The position numbers and the translations under genes are program-made. A DNA stretch of 21,777 nucleotides, taken from assembly GCA_031546715.1 (NCBI GenBank), contig JAVBKA010000027.1, forward strand, positions 1-21,777, read 5' to 3'. The notes beneath the pieces are model-generated. The model was not told the DNA's origin and did no database searches. It saw nothing but the letters and a program-made list of their open reading frames with translations. Within the stretch, counting starts at the first letter, position 1. Each line of letters starts with the position of its first letter. Origin of the DNA: JAVBKA01 sp031546715. Lineage in GTDB: Bacteria > Bacillota > Clostridia > Oscillospirales > UBA929. This document shows, piece by piece, positions 19,720-21,777 of this stretch.

Positions 19720-21023
19720 GGCTTATTCCTCATATCAATAACTCTTTTTGCCTTGCCTTGGAATCGTTCAATAGTTTGTGGAGCTACTAACGTGACCTTT
19801 ACGGACAATCCAAGCACGACACGAATTTTATCCTGAATAGTTTTTTGCAGTTTTTCAAGCTTTGAAAAATGCTCTAAAAGCTCGCCGTCTAGAAGCTCCA
19901 CCTGAACCTCAAGTGTGTCAAAATGGTTCTCATGCCTGACAAACAGCAGGTAATGTGGTCCAATATGATCCATGCCGATAAGTACGCTTTCAATTTGGCT
20001 TGGGAAGACATTAGTCCCCTTTATTATAAGCATGTCATCACTTCTGCCAAGGGTGGGATACATTCTCACATGAGTGCGCCCGCACCTGCATTTTTCGTAG
20101 CAAAGGCTTGTTATATCTCTGGTTCGGTATCTGATAAGGGGTACGCATTGGCGCGTCAGCGTGGTGATAACCAGCTCGCCTTTTTCGCCCTCTGGAAGGA
20201 CTTCACCTGTATCTGGGTCTATAATCTCTGGGTAAAAATGATCCTCTGCCACATGTAAGCCATCTCGTTCAGAGCATTCGCCCGACACGCCAGGACCTGT
20301 AAGCTCGCAGAGACCATAGTTGTTGGTTGCTATAATGCCGAGGTTGTCCTCGATGGTTTTCCGCATTTCGGGGGTACAGCCCTCGCCGCCGAATAGACCT
20401 ATTCTCAGGGAAAGCCTGTCCCTGATTCCCATGGATGCAACAACTTCCGATAAATAGAGGGCGTATGAGGGTGTGGCCACCAAAACCGTGACGCCCATGT
20501 CCTCCATCATCATAAGTTGCTTTTCCGTTTGCCCTGAGGACATAGGTAAAACCGTTGCGCCGATGTGCTCAAGCCCTTGATGTAGCCCAAAGCCTCCTGT
20601 AAACAGACCGTACCCAAAGGATATTTGCGCCGTGTCCTCACAAGTGACGCCAACGGCACAGGCAAGCCTAGCGATTAAGTTTTTCCAAAGCAGCATATCA
20701 CCTTTTGTGTACCCGCTCATGGTGGGCTTACCCGTTGTGCCTGATGTCCCTTGCAGTCGGATTACTTCGCTTTTGGGAACTGCAAAAAGTCCGTAGGGAT
20801 AGTTATTATGAAAGTCAGCTTTATAAGTAAATGGCAGCATAGATATTTCATCAAGGGAAGTCAGCTGTGTATTGCCAAAGCCTGCATCTGTCAGCTTTTT
20901 GTGCTGTGCTGGCGCATTTTTATAAATATGGTCAAGAGTTTGGTTAAGCCTTTGAAGTTGAATTTGCTGAATGTCTTTTCTCGGCATTGTCTCAACGTCT
21001 TTTTCCCAATACATATGCGTCAT
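19716..21023 (-). CDS. paaK: Phenylacetate-CoA ligase homologue 2
   Basis: 435-aa second member of the PaaK family, clearly diverged from homologue 1 but sharing its motifs: G-T-S-G-T-T-G-K-P at 92-100, Y-G-L-C-E at 236-240, R-Y-R-T-R-D at 299-304, G-R-S-D-D-M-L-I-I-K-G-T-N-V-F and Lys424 in Q-G-K-A-K-R-V. The first position of the Cys246/Cys248 pair of homologue 1 is not Cys here; only Cys250 and the later C-x-C (312, 314) remain. The ATG at 21023 shares a base with the upstream symporter stop (TAATG), with GGAGG 10 nt before. iorA overlaps its end as ATGA. Two ligases for one oxidoreductase suggests different arylacetates or directions of flow. Confidence 0.94.
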   Translation of the reverse strand: MTHMYWEKDVETMPRKDIQQIQLQRLNQTLDHIYKNAPAQHKKLTDAGFGNTQLTSLDEISMLPFTYKADFHNNYPYGLFAVPKSEVIRLQGTSGTTGKPTMSGYTKGDMLLWKNLIARLACAVGVTCEDTAQISFGYGLFTGGFGLHQGLEHIGATVLPMSSGQTEKQLMMMEDMGVTVLVATPSYALYLSEVVASMGIRDRLSLRIGLFGGEGCTPEMRKTIEDNLGIIATNNYGLCELTGPGVSGECSERDGLHVAEDHFYPEIIDPDTGEVLPEGEKGELVITTLTRQCVPLIRYRTRDITSLCYEKCRCGRTHVRMYPTLGRSDDMLIIKGTNVFPSQIESVLIGMDHIGPHYLLFVRHENHFDTLEVQVELLDGELLEHFSKLEKLQKTIQDKIRVVLGLSVKVTLVAPQTIERFQGKAKRVIDMRNKP

Positions 21024-21777
21024 TAGTCAATAGCCTCCGCAAAACAGTTTTCAACATGCTTACTGTCAAACTTTTTCGTAAATAAGCTTACAATCGGAAC
21101 TATTAAAAAGGATACCAACATTGAGACTACGCCAAACTGGGGCGAGCTTTTGCTTGCAAGCTGAAAGGCTGTATACAACGTAACACCGTCAGTGTAATTG
21201 CCAGAGGTTGCAATAATGGTTTGGAGTATCATCGTTAGGAATCCTGCGGCCATTCCGCACCAAGCCGCGGCTTTTGTAATCTTTTTGCTGAGCAACCCCC
21301 ACATAAACGGTCCTATGAAGCTTCCTGCAACAATTCCCCATGAGTATGACATAATAGAGACAATAATTGCAAACTTAAAGGTGGCAAAAAGAAAGCTAAA
21401 GGCTACAAATACCAAGCACATAATGCGTGTTAGTAAAATAGTAGTGCTTTGTTGAAGCTTAGGGGCGATTACTTTGAAAAAGTCAATGGTAATGGCTGAC
21501 GCGGAGGAAAGCACAACGCTTGAAAGCGTAGACATTGACGCCGACAACAGAAGTAATAGTATAACAGATAATAAAACGCTCCCTGCGATACTATCCGAAA
21601 ATGCTTTAATCAGCATTTCAGGCATAATAGCATCGTATCCGCCCTCTGGCAGCTTATTGCCCAGAACCAGCCGTGCAAGAGTGCCGACATAGTACGCCCC
21701 ACAGCCGATAATCAAGGCAAAAACCGTTGAAATAACGGCTCCTTGCTTAACTGCTTGGTCATTTTTAACTGCATAAA
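21023..21777 (-). CDS. Sodium:solute symporter family protein (5' part beyond window)
   Basis: The C-terminal 250 residues of a polytopic SSS-family symporter are visible; the start lies beyond the right edge. Family sequence includes A-V-I-S-T-V-F-A-L-I-I-G-C-G-A-Y-Y-V-G, then the helix with L-L-S-A-S-M-S-T-L-S-S-V-V-L-S-S-A-S at about residues 80-97 of the visible part, typical of the sodium-binding helix 8-9 region. About six hydrophobic helices follow and the tail is soluble. A TTG at 21715 is only an internal codon. It is the first visible gene of the operon, translationally linked to PaaK homologue 2 by TAATG. Context suggests uptake or exchange of an aromatic acid or amino acid, which is an inference. 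Confidence 0.88.
   Translation of the reverse strand, partial: YAVKNDQAVKQGAVISTVFALIIGCGAYYVGTLARLVLGNKLPEGGYDAIMPEMLIKAFSDSIAGSVLLSVILLLLLSASMSTLSSVVLSSASAITIDFFKVIAPKLQQSTTILLTRIMCLVFVAFSFLFATFKFAIIVSIMSYSWGIVAGSFIGPFMWGLLSKKITKAAAWCGMAAGFLTMILQTIIATSGNYTDGVTLYTAFQLASKSSPQFGVVSMLVSFLIVPIVSLFTKKFDSKHVENCFAEAID

Noticed and set aside
1..21777. CRISPR array, tRNA or rRNA genes, transposases
   Set aside because: I found no regularly spaced repeats, no cloverleaf with a CCA end and conserved TTCGA-type arm, no rRNA sequence and no transposase or integrase motif on reading the window.

Overview
The window looks like chromosome from a low-to-moderate-GC, spore-forming member of the Clostridia. 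The support is yqfC/yqfD and ylbJ homologues, a SigH-type sigma factor, an RqcH homologue, and anaerobic ferredoxin-linked 2-oxoacid metabolism. An Oscillospirales/Ruminococcaceae-like host is my inference from gene style, not a measurement. Almost every gene is on the minus strand. The plus-strand exceptions are ylbJ and two small genes in a short accessory island.

Layout in transcription order (right to left). (1) 21777-16114 is a tightly overlapping operon: the end of a sodium:solute symporter, a phenylacetate-CoA ligase homologue, iorA, iorB and a second phenylacetate-CoA ligase homologue. It is followed by a two-ACT-domain protein at 15995-15564. Together these suggest ferredoxin-dependent conversion of arylpyruvates and arylacetates through aryl-acetyl-CoA. 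(2) 15526-9572 is a housekeeping run: a PLP enzyme of the methionine gamma-lyase/aluminium-resistance family, ruvC, ruvA, ruvB, glmM, a SigH-family sigma factor and a zinc-ribbon protein, closed by a hairpin terminator. (3) A 339-nt gene-free gap (9233-9571) rich in inverted repeats. (4) 9232-4790 is a compact operon with its own promoter: DUF1858 protein, MFS transporter, a trmK lacking the usual C-terminal domain, a Nif3-family gene (TTG start) and rqcH. (5) 2583-4730 is an accessory island. Two divergent modules, each an XRE/HTH regulator gene facing a small gene for a related acidic protein (both begin M-P-D-Y-x-x-M-Y), sit in inverted orientation around a 5'-truncated transglutaminase-like gene. 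Both modules have palindromic operator candidates inside the small gene's promoter spacer, and a hairpin terminator lies just beyond each small gene. (6) 2582-1 is sporulation: ylbJ (plus), and yqfC and yqfD (minus; yqfD runs off the window) read from a divergent region carrying a SigE-like promoter candidate.

The most interesting content is the duplicated XRE + small-protein module with its regulatory architecture. One copy appears to use an ATT start codon. Next are the transglutaminase remnant between the modules, the missing TrmK C-terminal domain, and the two-ligase indolepyruvate oxidoreductase operon. I saw no rRNA, tRNA, CRISPR array or transposase.
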